The notes under the pieces were generated by a model. It saw only the letters and a list, made by a program, of their open reading frames with translations. It did no database searches and was not told the DNA's origin. The position numbers and the translations under genes were made by a program. A stretch of DNA of 64,000 bases from Streptomyces sp. QL37. Its GTDB lineage: Bacteria; Actinomycetota; Actinomycetes; Streptomycetales; Streptomycetaceae. Positions 8,167 to 17,227 of this stretch are shown here, piece after piece. Where the stretch lies: positions 7,629,677 through 7,693,676 of the forward strand of contig NZ_PTJS01000001.1 of the NCBI RefSeq assembly GCF_002941025.1, in the 5' to 3' direction. Numbering within the stretch: the stretch's first letter is position 1; every line of letters starts with the position of its first letter.

Positions 8167-9942
8167 GTGCCAGGAGCGCCACAGCGACGCGTACGCCCCG
8201 TCCGCGGCCACCAGTTCGTCATGGCTGCCCAGTTCGCTGATCCGGCCGTCCTCGACCACCGCGATCACATCCGCGTCGTGCGCGGTGTGCAGCCGGTGCG
8301 CGATCGCCACCACCGTGCGGCCGTCCAGCACCTGCGCCAGCGACCGCTCCAGGTGCCGGGCCGCGCGCGGGTCGAGCAGCGACGTCGCCTCGTCCAGCAC
8401 CAGCGTGTGCGGGTCCGCCAGCACGAGGCGCGCCAGGGCGATCTGCTGCGCCTGAGCCGGGGTGAGGGCCAGGCCGCCCGAGCCGACCTCCGTGTCCAGA
8501 CCCGCGTCGAGAGCTGTCGCCCAGCCGTCCGCGTCCACCGCGGCGAGCGACGCCCACAGCTCCGCGTCCCCGGCGCCCGTACGGGCGAGCAGGAGGTTGT
8601 CCCGGAGCGAACCCACGAACACATGGTGCTCCTGGTTGACGAGGGCCACGTGGCTCCGTACCCGCTCGGCCGTCATCCGGGACAGCTCCGCACCGCCCAG
8701 CGAGACCGAACCCGCCCGCGGCGCGTAGATCCCCGCCAGCAGCCTCCCCAGCGTGGACTTGCCCGCACCCGACGGCCCGACCAGCGCCAGCCGCGTGCCG
8801 GGGGCGACGTCCAGGGACACCTTGTGCAGGACGTCGACGCCCGCGCGGTAGCCGAAGTGCACCTCCTCGGCCTTGACCTCCCGGCCGTCGGGGCCGACGA
8901 GGTCGTCACCTGCGTCGGGCTCGATCTCCCGTACGCCGACGAGCCTGGCCAGCGACACCTGGGCGACCTGCAGCTCGTCGTACCAGCGCAGGATCAGACC
9001 GATCGGGTCCACCATCATCTGCGCCAGCAGCGCCCCCGTCGTCAGCTGCCCCACGGTGATCCAGCCCTCGATCACGAACCAGCCGCCGAGCATCAGCACC
9101 GCGCCCAGAATCGTGACGTACGTGGTGTTGATGACCGGGAAGAGCACCGAACGCAGGAACAGGGTGTACCGCTCCCATGCCGTCCACTCCGCGACCCGCC
9201 GGTCCGACAGCGCGACCCGGCGGGACCCGAGCCGGTGCGACTCGACGGTCCGCCCGGCGTCCACGGTCTCCGCGAGCGCGGACGCGACCGCCGCGTACCC
9301 GGCCGCCTCCGAGCGGTACGCCGAGGGCGCCCGCCGGAAGTACCAGCGGCAGCCGACGACCAGCACCGGAAGCGCGATCAGGGCGGCGAGCGCCAGCGGC
9401 GGGGCGGTGACGGTCAGCGCGCCGAGCAGCAGCCCCGCCCAGACGACCCCGATCGCCAGCTGCGGCACGGCCTCACGCATCGCGTTGGCCAGCCGGTCGA
9501 CGTCCGTGGTGATCCTGGACAGCAGATCCCCCGTACCGGCCCGCTCCAGGACACCGGGAGGCAGGCCCACCGAGCGTACGAGGAAGTCCTCGCGCAGATC
9601 GGCAAGCATCTCCTCACCGAGGATCGCCCCGCGCAGCCGCATCGCCCGCGTGAACACGGTCTGCACGACCAGCGCCAGGGCGAACACCGCGGCGGTGCGC
9701 TCCAGATGGAGGTCGGTGACACCGTTCGACAGGTCCTCGACGAGCCCGCCGAGCAGGTAGGGCCCGGTGATCGACGCGATCACCGCGACCGCGTTGGCGG
9801 CGATCAGCACCGCGAACGGGCGGCGGTGGCGCCGCAGCAGGGTGCGTACATACGTCCGTACGGTCGTGGGCGTACCGACCGGCAGCGTCGTCGCCGACCG
9901 CGGTGCGGCCGGGTCGTACTCCGGTGGGGCCAGGCCGATCAT
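8161..9942 (-). CDS. ABC exporter half-transporter, subunit B (intact Walker A, degenerate signature)
   Basis: A 593-residue fusion of a six-helix transmembrane domain (about 30-330) and an ATPase domain. Walker A is GPSGAGKST, and Walker B with the D-loop is LVLDEATSLLD. The signature motif, normally LSGGQ, reads LTPAQ, so this half cannot complete a normal site for its partner. The ATG at 9942 overlaps the partner gene's stop by four bases, giving translational coupling and implying a heterodimer. The substrate is unknown; multidrug, lipid or peptide export would fit the family. Confidence 0.9.
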   Translation of the reverse strand: MIGLAPPEYDPAAPRSATTLPVGTPTTVRTYVRTLLRRHRRPFAVLIAANAVAVIASITGPYLLGGLVEDLSNGVTDLHLERTAAVFALALVVQTVFTRAMRLRGAILGEEMLADLREDFLVRSVGLPPGVLERAGTGDLLSRITTDVDRLANAMREAVPQLAIGVVWAGLLLGALTVTAPPLALAALIALPVLVVGCRWYFRRAPSAYRSEAAGYAAVASALAETVDAGRTVESHRLGSRRVALSDRRVAEWTAWERYTLFLRSVLFPVINTTYVTILGAVLMLGGWFVIEGWITVGQLTTGALLAQMMVDPIGLILRWYDELQVAQVSLARLVGVREIEPDAGDDLVGPDGREVKAEEVHFGYRAGVDVLHKVSLDVAPGTRLALVGPSGAGKSTLGRLLAGIYAPRAGSVSLGGAELSRMTAERVRSHVALVNQEHHVFVGSLRDNLLLARTGAGDAELWASLAAVDADGWATALDAGLDTEVGSGGLALTPAQAQQIALARLVLADPHTLVLDEATSLLDPRAARHLERSLAQVLDGRTVVAIAHRLHTAHDADVIAVVEDGRISELGSHDELVAADGAYASLWRSWHG

Positions 9943-11771
9943 GCCGTCTCCTCGATTTCCTCGGCCGCCCGGGCCGGCCGGGGGCCGTCGACCGCGGGGA
10001 TCCCGTCCCGCGCCGCTGCCTCGTTCTCGGTGTCACGTGTCACGACCGCGCGGTACCGGTGGTCGTCCCGCAGCAGTTCGCGGTGCGTTCCCGCCGCGAC
10101 GACCGTGCCCCCGTGCAGGAGCACGACGCGGTCGGCGACGTCCAGCAGCAACGGTGACGAGGCGAACGCCACCGTCGTACGGCCCCGGCGCAGCAGCTCG
10201 ACGCCGGCGGCGACCCTGGCCTCCGTGTGGGAGTCCACGGCCGACGTCGGCTCGTCGAGCACGAGCGCCTCCGGGTCGGTGACCAGCGACCGGGCCAGCG
10301 CCAGCCGTTGCCGCTGACCGCCGGACAGGGATCTGCCGCGCTCGGTGATCCGGGTGTTCATCGGGTCCCCGTCCGCGTCGACGGAGGCCTGCGCCAGCGC
10401 GTCCAGCACGTCACCGCACCGGGCGGCGTCGAGCGCGTCCCCGGCCGTCACGCCGCCCGAGGACGGTACGTCCAGCAGCTCCCGCAGCGTCCCGGAGAGC
10501 AGCACGGGGTCCTTGTCCTGCACCAGCACCGCCGCGCGTGCCGTGGCGAGCGGCAGTTCGTCCAGCGGCACACCGCCGAGCAGCACCGAGGGGGCCGGCA
10601 CGGGCGCGTCGTCGTCCGGCTCGGTGTGGCCGCCGAGCCGCTCCGCCAGCCGTCCCGCCTCGTCGGGATCGCCGCAGACCACAGCGGTGAACAGGCCCTG
10701 CGGTGCCATCAGTCCGGTCACCGGGTCGTACAGATCGCCCCGGGGCGCGGCGGTGTCCGCCGTCGGGGGACGTGTACTGCGACGCAGGGACAGCACCCGG
10801 ACCGCGCGCTGCGCCGACGGCCGCGAGAAGGAGTACGCCATGGCGATCTCCTCCACGTTGCGCAGAGGAAAGAGCATCAGGGTCGCCGCGCTGTACACGG
10901 TGACCAGCTGGCCCACGTCGATCCGGCCGTCCCGGGCGAGCGTCGCGCCGTACCAGACCAGCGAGATCAGCAGAACTCCCGGCAGGAACACCTGGATCGC
11001 CGAGATGAGTGCCCACATCCGCGCGCTGCGGACGGCCGCCTCGCGGACCTCCTGGGACGCGCGCCGGTAGCGGTCGAGGAACAGCTCCTCGCCGCCGATG
11101 CCGCGCAGCACCCGCAGCCCGGCGACCGTGTCGGAGGCCAGCTCCGTGGCCCGGCCCGCCTTCTCACGCTGGAGATCCGCCCGGCGCGTGGCCCGGGGCA
11201 GCAGCGGGAGGACCGTCAGGGCGAGGACCGGGGTGGCGATCGCGACCAGTACCCCGAGCGAGGGCAGGTAGAGGACCAGCCCGACGCAGATCAGCACGAG
11301 CGCTGTCGCAGCCGCCAGGAAGCGCGACAGCGCCTCGACGAACCATCCGATCTTCTCGACGTCGCCGGTGGACACGGCGACCACTTCTCCGGCCGCCACC
11401 CTCCGGGTCAGCGCCGAGCCGAGCTCGGCGGTCCTGCGCGCCAGCAGCTGCTGGACCCGAGCCGCGGCGGTGATCCAGTTGGTGACCGCCGTCCGGTGGA
11501 GCATGGTGTCGCCGAGGGCGATGAGGATGCCGAGGACGGTGAGGAGGACGCCGGCCCTCGCGAGGTCCCGGCCGGAACGGTCGATGACGGCCTCCACCGC
11601 CAGGCCGACGGCGAGCGGGAGGCCCGCGATCGCGCAGTGGAAGAGCAGCCCCCAGAAAAGGGACTTGAGCTGGCCGGTGAGCTGGTTCCGCCCGAGCCAG
11701 ATGAGAAAACGGGGGCCCGACCTCACATCGGGATCGCCGGGATCCGAGTACGGAAGATCGCGAATCTGCAT
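9939..11771 (-). CDS. ABC exporter half-transporter, subunit A (degenerate Walker A, intact signature)
   Basis: About 610 residues: transmembrane domain (about 30-330), then ATPase domain. The signature SLSGGQRQRLALARSL and Walker B ALVLDEPTSAVDS are intact. The Walker A position reads VVCGDPDEAGRLAE, lacking the GKS lysine. With its partner, which keeps Walker A but has lost its signature, the pair can build exactly one working ATP site (partner Walker A plus this signature), as in asymmetric heterodimeric exporters. ATG 11771 (MQIRDLPYSDPGD) is chosen as the conserved start. A 30-bp palindromic terminator separates it from the upstream gene. Confidence 0.9.
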   Translation of the reverse strand: MQIRDLPYSDPGDPDVRSGPRFLIWLGRNQLTGQLKSLFWGLLFHCAIAGLPLAVGLAVEAVIDRSGRDLARAGVLLTVLGILIALGDTMLHRTAVTNWITAAARVQQLLARRTAELGSALTRRVAAGEVVAVSTGDVEKIGWFVEALSRFLAAATALVLICVGLVLYLPSLGVLVAIATPVLALTVLPLLPRATRRADLQREKAGRATELASDTVAGLRVLRGIGGEELFLDRYRRASQEVREAAVRSARMWALISAIQVFLPGVLLISLVWYGATLARDGRIDVGQLVTVYSAATLMLFPLRNVEEIAMAYSFSRPSAQRAVRVLSLRRSTRPPTADTAAPRGDLYDPVTGLMAPQGLFTAVVCGDPDEAGRLAERLGGHTEPDDDAPVPAPSVLLGGVPLDELPLATARAAVLVQDKDPVLLSGTLRELLDVPSSGGVTAGDALDAARCGDVLDALAQASVDADGDPMNTRITERGRSLSGGQRQRLALARSLVTDPEALVLDEPTSAVDSHTEARVAAGVELLRRGRTTVAFASSPLLLDVADRVVLLHGGTVVAAGTHRELLRDDHRYRAVVTRDTENEAAARDGIPAVDGPRPARAAEEIEETA

Positions 11772-11889
11772 GACGTCCCAAGGATCGGAAGCGGAGATCC
11801 GTGAAGGACCTCGTGGAACAGTGGGGGACCAAACCGTGCAAGGTTCGCTTCCTGACCCCTCCCGGGGCAACCGATTATTCCGGTGCGGG

Positions 11890-11919
11890 GGATCGGGCCC
11901 CGGCGCCGGGGCCCGATCC
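11890..11919 (-). terminator. perfect 30-bp palindrome after the GH109-like gene
   Basis: GGATCGGGCCCCGGC (11890-11904) is followed directly by its reverse complement (11905-11919). It begins three bases beyond the stop of the Gfo/Idh/MocA-type gene and precedes the exporter operon, so it should end the upstream transcript. Confidence 0.75.
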
Positions 11920-11922
11920 GGC

Positions 11923-13359
11923 CTACTCGTCGGGTTGCTGTGAGTCCATGCCCGGGCGTGCCTTCTTCCATTCGCCGCGGGTGAAGTCCGGGATCTGCTG
12001 CGGGGCGCCCCCGGCCTTGATGGAGAGGTGGCTCAGCGGGACCGGCGCGGTCCAGGTGGCCGCGTCGTACACGTCGAAGTCGGGTACGAGCCCGAGGCGC
12101 ATGCACTGCATCAGCCGGAAGACCAGCATGTAGTCCATCCCGCCGTGACCTCCGGGCGGGTCGGCGTGCTCCTTCCACAGCCAGTGGTCCCAGTCGGCGT
12201 ACGCGGAGAAGTCCGCCCACTGGTCGTCGGTGTGATCGGGCTCCAGATAGATACGGGCCGGGTAGTCCTCGAATACGCCCTTGGTGCCTCCGAGGCTGTT
12301 GATCCGTGAGTAGGGGTGGGGCGTCGACACGTCGTGCTCCAGGCGGATCACCCGGCCCTTGGCGGTCCGGACGAGACTGATCGTCCGGTCGCTCTCGATG
12401 TAGGTCTCCTTCCAGCTCGGGTCGCCCTTCGGCATGTGCTTCTCGCGGTACTCGGCGAGGCCGAGCGAGGGGGAGCCGACGCTGGTGATGGACACCGCGC
12501 GGTCGCCGCGATTGACGTCCATGTAGTTGGCGACCGGCCCGAATCCGTGGTTGGGGTAGAGATCACCGCGCAGCCGGGTGTGCCACAGCCGTCGCCACGG
12601 CCCCTCGTAATAGTCGGGGTCGAACATCAGCCCGCGCAGATCGTGGTTGTACGCGCCCGCGCCGTGCAGCAGATCGCCGAAGAGGCCGGCGTGTGCCATC
12701 CGCAGCACCCGCATCTCGTTCTGGCCGTAGCAGCAGTTCTCCAGCTGCATGCAGTGCCGCCGGGTCCGCTCGGAGAGGTCGACCAGCTGCCAGAGCTGGT
12801 CGAGCCGCAGGGCGACCGGACACTCGACGCCGACGTGCTTGCCGTTGAGCATGGCGGTCTTCGCCATCTCGAAGTGGAAGTCCCAGGGCGTGGCCACGTA
12901 GACGAAGTCGATGTCGCCGCGCTTGCAGAGGTTCTCGTAGTCGTCCTCGCCGTTCGTGTACACGGCGGGCGCCGGCTGGCCCGCCGCCGTGACCTTCGCG
13001 GCAGCCCGTTCGGCCTTGTCCTTCACCGGGTCGCAGACCGCGACGACCCGCACCCCGGCCACGGCGAGGAAAAGGTCGATCATGCTGCCGCCGCGATTGC
13101 CGAGGCCCACGATGCCGACGCGCACGGTGGAGCGGCGGTCGAAGGGGACGCCGGCCATGGTGGCGCCCTTCCGGGCGGGGGAGGCGGCGGCCGGCGCGTT
13201 CTCCGCCGCCGCCGCGGTGCCGCTGCCGAGGGTTCCGAAGCCGAGTCCGACGCCGGCGATTCCGGCTGCCCCGGCTGTGGTGCGAAGCACGGAACGACGG
13301 CTCATCGAGCCGTCGTCCGTGTTCAGAGGGTCCAGGTCCTGTGGTGCGTCGTCATTCAT
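11923..13359 (-). CDS. Tat-exported Gfo/Idh/MocA oxidoreductase, GH109-like glycosidase
   Basis: A 478-residue protein. A Tat signal ([15 protein letters not shown], about residues 19-50) is followed by a Rossmann domain with [12 protein letters not shown], and [24 protein letters not shown] and [20 protein letters not shown]. These are hallmarks of family GH109, which uses a bound NAD to cleave alpha-N-acetylgalactosaminides by transient oxidation. Length and export signal fit. Substrate cannot be read from sequence, and other secreted Gfo/Idh/MocA glycosidases are possible. GAGGCTCG precedes the ATG at 13359. The next 279 bases upstream hold no gene that I can support. Confidence 0.85.
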   Translation of the reverse strand: MNDDAPQDLDPLNTDDGSMSRRSVLRTTAGAAGIAGVGLGFGTLGSGTAAAAENAPAAASPARKGATMAGVPFDRRSTVRVGIVGLGNRGGSMIDLFLAVAGVRVVAVCDPVKDKAERAAAKVTAAGQPAPAVYTNGEDDYENLCKRGDIDFVYVATPWDFHFEMAKTAMLNGKHVGVECPVALRLDQLWQLVDLSERTRRHCMQLENCCYGQNEMRVLRMAHAGLFGDLLHGAGAYNHDLRGLMFDPDYYEGPWRRLWHTRLRGDLYPNHGFGPVANYMDVNRGDRAVSITSVGSPSLGLAEYREKHMPKGDPSWKETYIESDRTISLVRTAKGRVIRLEHDVSTPHPYSRINSLGGTKGVFEDYPARIYLEPDHTDDQWADFSAYADWDHWLWKEHADPPGGHGGMDYMLVFRLMQCMRLGLVPDFDVYDAATWTAPVPLSHLSIKAGGAPQQIPDFTRGEWKKARPGMDSQQPDE

Positions 13360-13638
13360 CGAGCCTCCAGAACGGGCGATCCGACGGTGCGCAGACGAAT
13401 CCGGGAACCCACGACGAGGCGGGCGCCCGGACCTTGGTAAGGACCCTGAACGGTGGGGCTGTTGTTGTGCAAGGGATGCGATTGGACTCTCGCGCGTAAA
13501 CCATGGACTTTGCTGCGGCCGACGGTGCGGCGGCGGGGCAAAGGCACGGGGGAGCGGCCGACGGGGCGGCGGCTGCCGGCTCTGCGGATCAGGGTGCGGG
13601 CGTGTGCCGGGTTCCGGACGCGCGTGTGTGCGCCGGTG

Positions 13639-16581
13639 TCAGAGGACCGGCCGTGTGGCCCGCTCCAGCTCGATCAGCGCCGAGTGGTAGGGGTGGCCGG
13701 TGGCCCGGTCCATGCCGATCTCGCACATCCGGTTGGCCGACAGATACGCGTCGTACTTCCGGGCGGCCACCTCGGCACCCTCCTTGGCGGTCGCCGAGTC
13801 CGTGAGCTCCTTGTGCAGCATGCCGCGGTCGCCCGCGAAGGCACAGCAGCCGACGTCGTCGGGGACGACGACCTCCTCGGCGCAGGCCTCCGCGACCGTA
13901 CGCAGCTGTGCCACATCGCCGAGATGCTGCATGGAGCAGGTCGGATGCAGCACGGCTGAGCCCGTCCTGCGGAACACGGTCAGGGAGGGAAGCAGCTCCT
14001 CGGCCGCCCAGACGAGTGAGTCGACGACGGTCAGCTCGCGGTGCAACTCCCGGTTGGCCTCGGTGAGATGGGGCACGACCTCGTGCGCCAGTCCCAGCGT
14101 GCAGGAGGAGGCGTCGACCACCAGCGGCAGCCTGCCGCCCGCGGTCCAGCCCCAGGCGGCCTCCACGATGCGGTTGGCCATGACCGCGTTGGCCGCGTCG
14201 TAACCCTTGGAGTGCCAGATCGTCGCGCAGCACGTCCCCGCGACGTCCTGGGGGATCCACACGGGCTTCCCGGCCCGCGCCGACACGGAGACCACGGCGT
14301 CGGCGAGCGACAGCGCGCCCTCGTCCTCGGGTCCGGCGAAGATGCGGTTCACGCAGGCCGGGTAGTAGACGGCACTCGCCCCCGCCCGCGAGGTCGGTGG
14401 GAGCCTGCGCGAGGCGGCGCCGGGGATCTCCGGCAGCCACTCCGGCACGAGATCCGGACGGACCGCCCGGCGGGCGAGCCGGGTCAGGGCCCCGAGCACC
14501 CGGTCACGCGCCGGTCCGGGCACGGTGCCGGCAGCGGCGACCGCGAGCCGTGCCGAGGTCTCCACCGCCGTGAAGTACTTCGCGGTGAGCACCGCGACAC
14601 GCTCCTCGCGGGCGGAGTGCCGGTGGTGGCGGAAGTCCTTCATCATCGCGCCGGTGTCGATGCCGACCGGGCAGGCCAGCTTGCACGTGGAGTCACCCGC
14701 GCAGGTGTCCACGGCGTCGTAGCCGTAGGAGTCCAGCAGACCGGCCTCCACGGGGGAACCGTCCGCCTGACGCATCATCTCCCGGCGCAGCACGATCCGT
14801 TGGCGCGGAGTGGTCGTCAGATCCTCGCTGGGGCAGGTCGGTTCGCAGAAGCCGCACTCGATGCACGGGTCGGCGACCGGTTCGACCGAGGGGATCGTCT
14901 TGAGCCCGCGCAGATGTGCCTTCGGGTCGCGGTCCAGGACGATCCGCGGCGCCAGCACCCCTTCGGGATCGATGACCTGCTTCGTACGCCACATCAGCTC
15001 GGTCGCCTTCGGCCCCCACTCCAGCTCGAGGAACGGGGCGATGTTGCGGCCGGTGGCGTGCTCCGCCTTCAGCGACCCGTCGAAACGGTCGACGACCAGC
15101 GTGCAGAAGTCGTCCATGAACGCCGCGTACCGCTCGACGTCGGCGGGCTTCGCGGCGTCGAAGGCGAGCAGGAAGTGGAGATTCCCGTGTGCCGCGTGGC
15201 CGGCGACGGCGGCGTCGAAACCGTGCACCGCCTGGAGCTCGAGCAGCGCCTCGCAGGCCTCCGCGAGCCGGGACGGCGGAACGGCGAAGTCCTCCGTGAT
15301 CAGCGTCGTGCCCGACGGACGGGAGCCGCCGACGGCCGTGACGAACGCCTTCCGCGCCGTCCAGTACCCCGCGACGGTCCCGGCGTCCCGGGTGAACTCG
15401 TTGGTGACGGAGACGGCCGGTACGACGAGGTCGAGACCGGTGACGACCGAGGCCGCCGCCTCCTCGTACGCCTCCAACGCGGTCTCGTCCGGGGCGCGGA
15501 ACTCCACCAGGAGCGCAGCCGTGGACCGCGGGAGACCGCCCCAGTCCGCGGGAACGCCCTGGACCCTCACCGAGGCGCGCAGCGTGTTGCCGTCCATCAG
15601 CTCCACGGCGATCGCACCCGCCTCGTTGAACCGGGGCACCGCTGCCGCCGCCGAGGTCAGGGAGGGGAAGAACAGCAGCGCCGAGGAGACGTGCCGGTCC
15701 AGGGGCAGGGTGTCGAAGACGACCTCGGAGATGAAGCCGAAGGTGCCCTCGGAGCCGACCATCAGTCCCCGCAGGATCTCCACGGGGGTCGATCCGTCGA
15801 GGAACGCGTCGAGGCGGTAGCCGTTGGTGTTCTTGATCTCGTACTTGGCGCGGATCCGGGCCGTGAGCGGCGCGTCCGCCTCGATCTCCGCCTTCAGCGC
15901 CATCAGCCCGTCGCACAGGCGCGGCTCCGCGTGGCGCAGCAGCTCGTCGGCATCGGGCTCGGCCGTGTCGACCACCGTGCCGCTCGGCAGGACGAAGGTG
16001 AGGGAGGAGACCGTGCGGTACGAATTGCGCGTCGTCCCCGCGGTCATCCCCGAGGCGTTGTTCGCGACGACCCCGCCGACGGTGCAGGCGATCGCGCTGG
16101 CGGGATCGGGGCCCAGCAGCCTGCCGTGCCGGGCGAGCGTGATGTTCGCCCGCATGACGGTGGTGCCCGGCTGGATCCGGGCCCGTGCCCCGCCGTCCAG
16201 GACCTCGATCCCCGTCCAGTGCCGGCGCACGTCCACGAGGATGTCCTCGCCCTGCGCCTGACCGTTGAGGCTGGTGCCCGCCGCCCTGAAGACGACGTCA
16301 CGGCCCTTGCCGTGCGCGTAGGAGAGGATCGCGGAGATGTCGTCGATGTCCTCGGGGACCACGACGACCCGCGGAAGGAAGCGGTAGGGGCTGGCGTCCG
16401 AGGCGTAACGCACCAGGTCGGAGATCTTCCACAGAACCTTCTCCGGGCCGAGCAGGGCGGTCAGGCCGGCCCGCAGCTCCGCGGGTGTCCCCGACGCCTT
16501 CCATCCGGGCACCCGATCGGGGGACGGCGGGCGTGCGGTTCCGGGGCGCAGGGCTTCCGGCTTCGGCTCCAGCAGCGGCAT
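13639..16581 (-). CDS. FAD-binding and Fe-S oxidoreductase, D-lactate dehydrogenase-like
   Basis: A 980-residue fusion of an FAD-linked oxidase (about 1-560) and a C-terminal iron-sulfur reductase resembling GlpC/LutA proteins. The FAD domain has the PP-loop region with RAAGTSLNGQAQG and GTFGFISEVVF. Two [4Fe-4S] motifs follow: CIECGFCEPTCP and CAGDSTCKLACPVG. CCG-like pairs near the C terminus (GTCCATIWHSKG, GCCAFAGDRG) fit cysteine-rich domains. The family oxidises D-lactate or related D-2-hydroxy acids and feeds electrons to the quinone pool. The marR gene lies 45 bases upstream on the same strand, so it may be co-transcribed. Confidence 0.9.
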   Translation of the reverse strand: MPLLEPKPEALRPGTARPPSPDRVPGWKASGTPAELRAGLTALLGPEKVLWKISDLVRYASDASPYRFLPRVVVVPEDIDDISAILSYAHGKGRDVVFRAAGTSLNGQAQGEDILVDVRRHWTGIEVLDGGARARIQPGTTVMRANITLARHGRLLGPDPASAIACTVGGVVANNASGMTAGTTRNSYRTVSSLTFVLPSGTVVDTAEPDADELLRHAEPRLCDGLMALKAEIEADAPLTARIRAKYEIKNTNGYRLDAFLDGSTPVEILRGLMVGSEGTFGFISEVVFDTLPLDRHVSSALLFFPSLTSAAAAVPRFNEAGAIAVELMDGNTLRASVRVQGVPADWGGLPRSTAALLVEFRAPDETALEAYEEAAASVVTGLDLVVPAVSVTNEFTRDAGTVAGYWTARKAFVTAVGGSRPSGTTLITEDFAVPPSRLAEACEALLELQAVHGFDAAVAGHAAHGNLHFLLAFDAAKPADVERYAAFMDDFCTLVVDRFDGSLKAEHATGRNIAPFLELEWGPKATELMWRTKQVIDPEGVLAPRIVLDRDPKAHLRGLKTIPSVEPVADPCIECGFCEPTCPSEDLTTTPRQRIVLRREMMRQADGSPVEAGLLDSYGYDAVDTCAGDSTCKLACPVGIDTGAMMKDFRHHRHSAREERVAVLTAKYFTAVETSARLAVAAAGTVPGPARDRVLGALTRLARRAVRPDLVPEWLPEIPGAASRRLPPTSRAGASAVYYPACVNRIFAGPEDEGALSLADAVVSVSARAGKPVWIPQDVAGTCCATIWHSKGYDAANAVMANRIVEAAWGWTAGGRLPLVVDASSCTLGLAHEVVPHLTEANRELHRELTVVDSLVWAAEELLPSLTVFRRTGSAVLHPTCSMQHLGDVAQLRTVAEACAEEVVVPDDVGCCAFAGDRGMLHKELTDSATAKEGAEVAARKYDAYLSANRMCEIGMDRATGHPYHSALIELERATRPVL

Positions 16582-16626
16582 GTCAGGTCCCCTCGACGGC
16601 GCGGTGCGGGGGCCGCACCGCGTGCC

Positions 16627-17073
16627 TCAGCAGCGGCGGCGCTCCGGCATCCCGTCGACCAGAGCGGTGAGCAGTCCGCCGAGCACCTCACGCTGCTCGG
16701 CGGTCAATGGGGCCAGGATCTCCTCCGCGGCCGCCTTGCGCGCGTCGCGCATCGACCGGAGCACCGCCCGGCCCTCCTCGGTGATCTCGATACGGACCAC
16801 GCGGCGGTTGGCCGGATCAGGGGCGCGCCGCACCCGGCCGCTCGCCTCCAGGCCGTCGACCAGAGTGGTCACGGCCCGTGGGACGACGTCCAGACGCTCG
16901 GCCAGATCGGCCATCCGGGGCGCGCCGTCGTAGTGCGCGGTCGTGCGCAGCAGGCGGAACTGGGCCGGGGTGATGCCGATCGGCTCCAGCTGCCGGCTCT
17001 GGATGCGCTGGAGGCGGCGGGTGAGCCGCAGCAGCTGCTCGGCGAGCATGCCGTCGGAGTCGGGGGAGTCCAT
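16627..17073 (-). CDS. MarR family transcriptional regulator
   Basis: A 148-residue winged-helix repressor. The recognition region reads MADLAERLDVVPRAVTTLVDGLE, shown here by its core LAERLDVVPRAVTTLVD, and the wing carries DPANRRVVRIEITEEGR, the typical MarR beta-hairpin. It is divergent from an ABC exporter, the classic arrangement in which MarR proteins repress themselves and an efflux gene. Two inverted repeats lie immediately upstream of its start (17078-17121). The ligand is unknown. Confidence 0.92.
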   Translation of the reverse strand: MDSPDSDGMLAEQLLRLTRRLQRIQSRQLEPIGITPAQFRLLRTTAHYDGAPRMADLAERLDVVPRAVTTLVDGLEASGRVRRAPDPANRRVVRIEITEEGRAVLRSMRDARKAAAEEILAPLTAEQREVLGGLLTALVDGMPERRRC

Positions 17074-17077
17074 GAGG

Positions 17078-17121
17078 GAACAATATCAGGACCTTGTTCA
17101 TTGTGAGTAGGGGTAACAATG
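17078..17121. promoter_or_regulatory. candidate MarR operator: two inverted repeats in the divergent promoter
   Basis: GAACAA (17078-17083) pairs with TTGTTC (17094-17099), and CATTGT (17099-17104) pairs with ACAATG (17116-17121). The half-sites share AACAA/TTGTT and sit in an AT-rich stretch five bases from the marR start codon. A possible plus-strand promoter for the exporter is TTGTGA (17101-17106), an 18-base gap, then TAGGCT (17125-17130), so binding would cover it. Confidence 0.6.
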
Positions 17122-17227
17122 AGCTAGGCTCTTGAAAGTTCGCCCTCTCCGTCAGTTCGACCGGTCCTCCGCGCCGGCTGCCGGACGCACGGGCGCCCCT
17201 CATTCACGCACGCTCTCGAAGGAGCCC

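Noticed and set aside
14041..17106. 1021-codon open frame on the plus strand
   Set aside because: It is antisense to the D-lactate dehydrogenase-like and marR genes, both with clear motifs. It is a GC-bias shadow.
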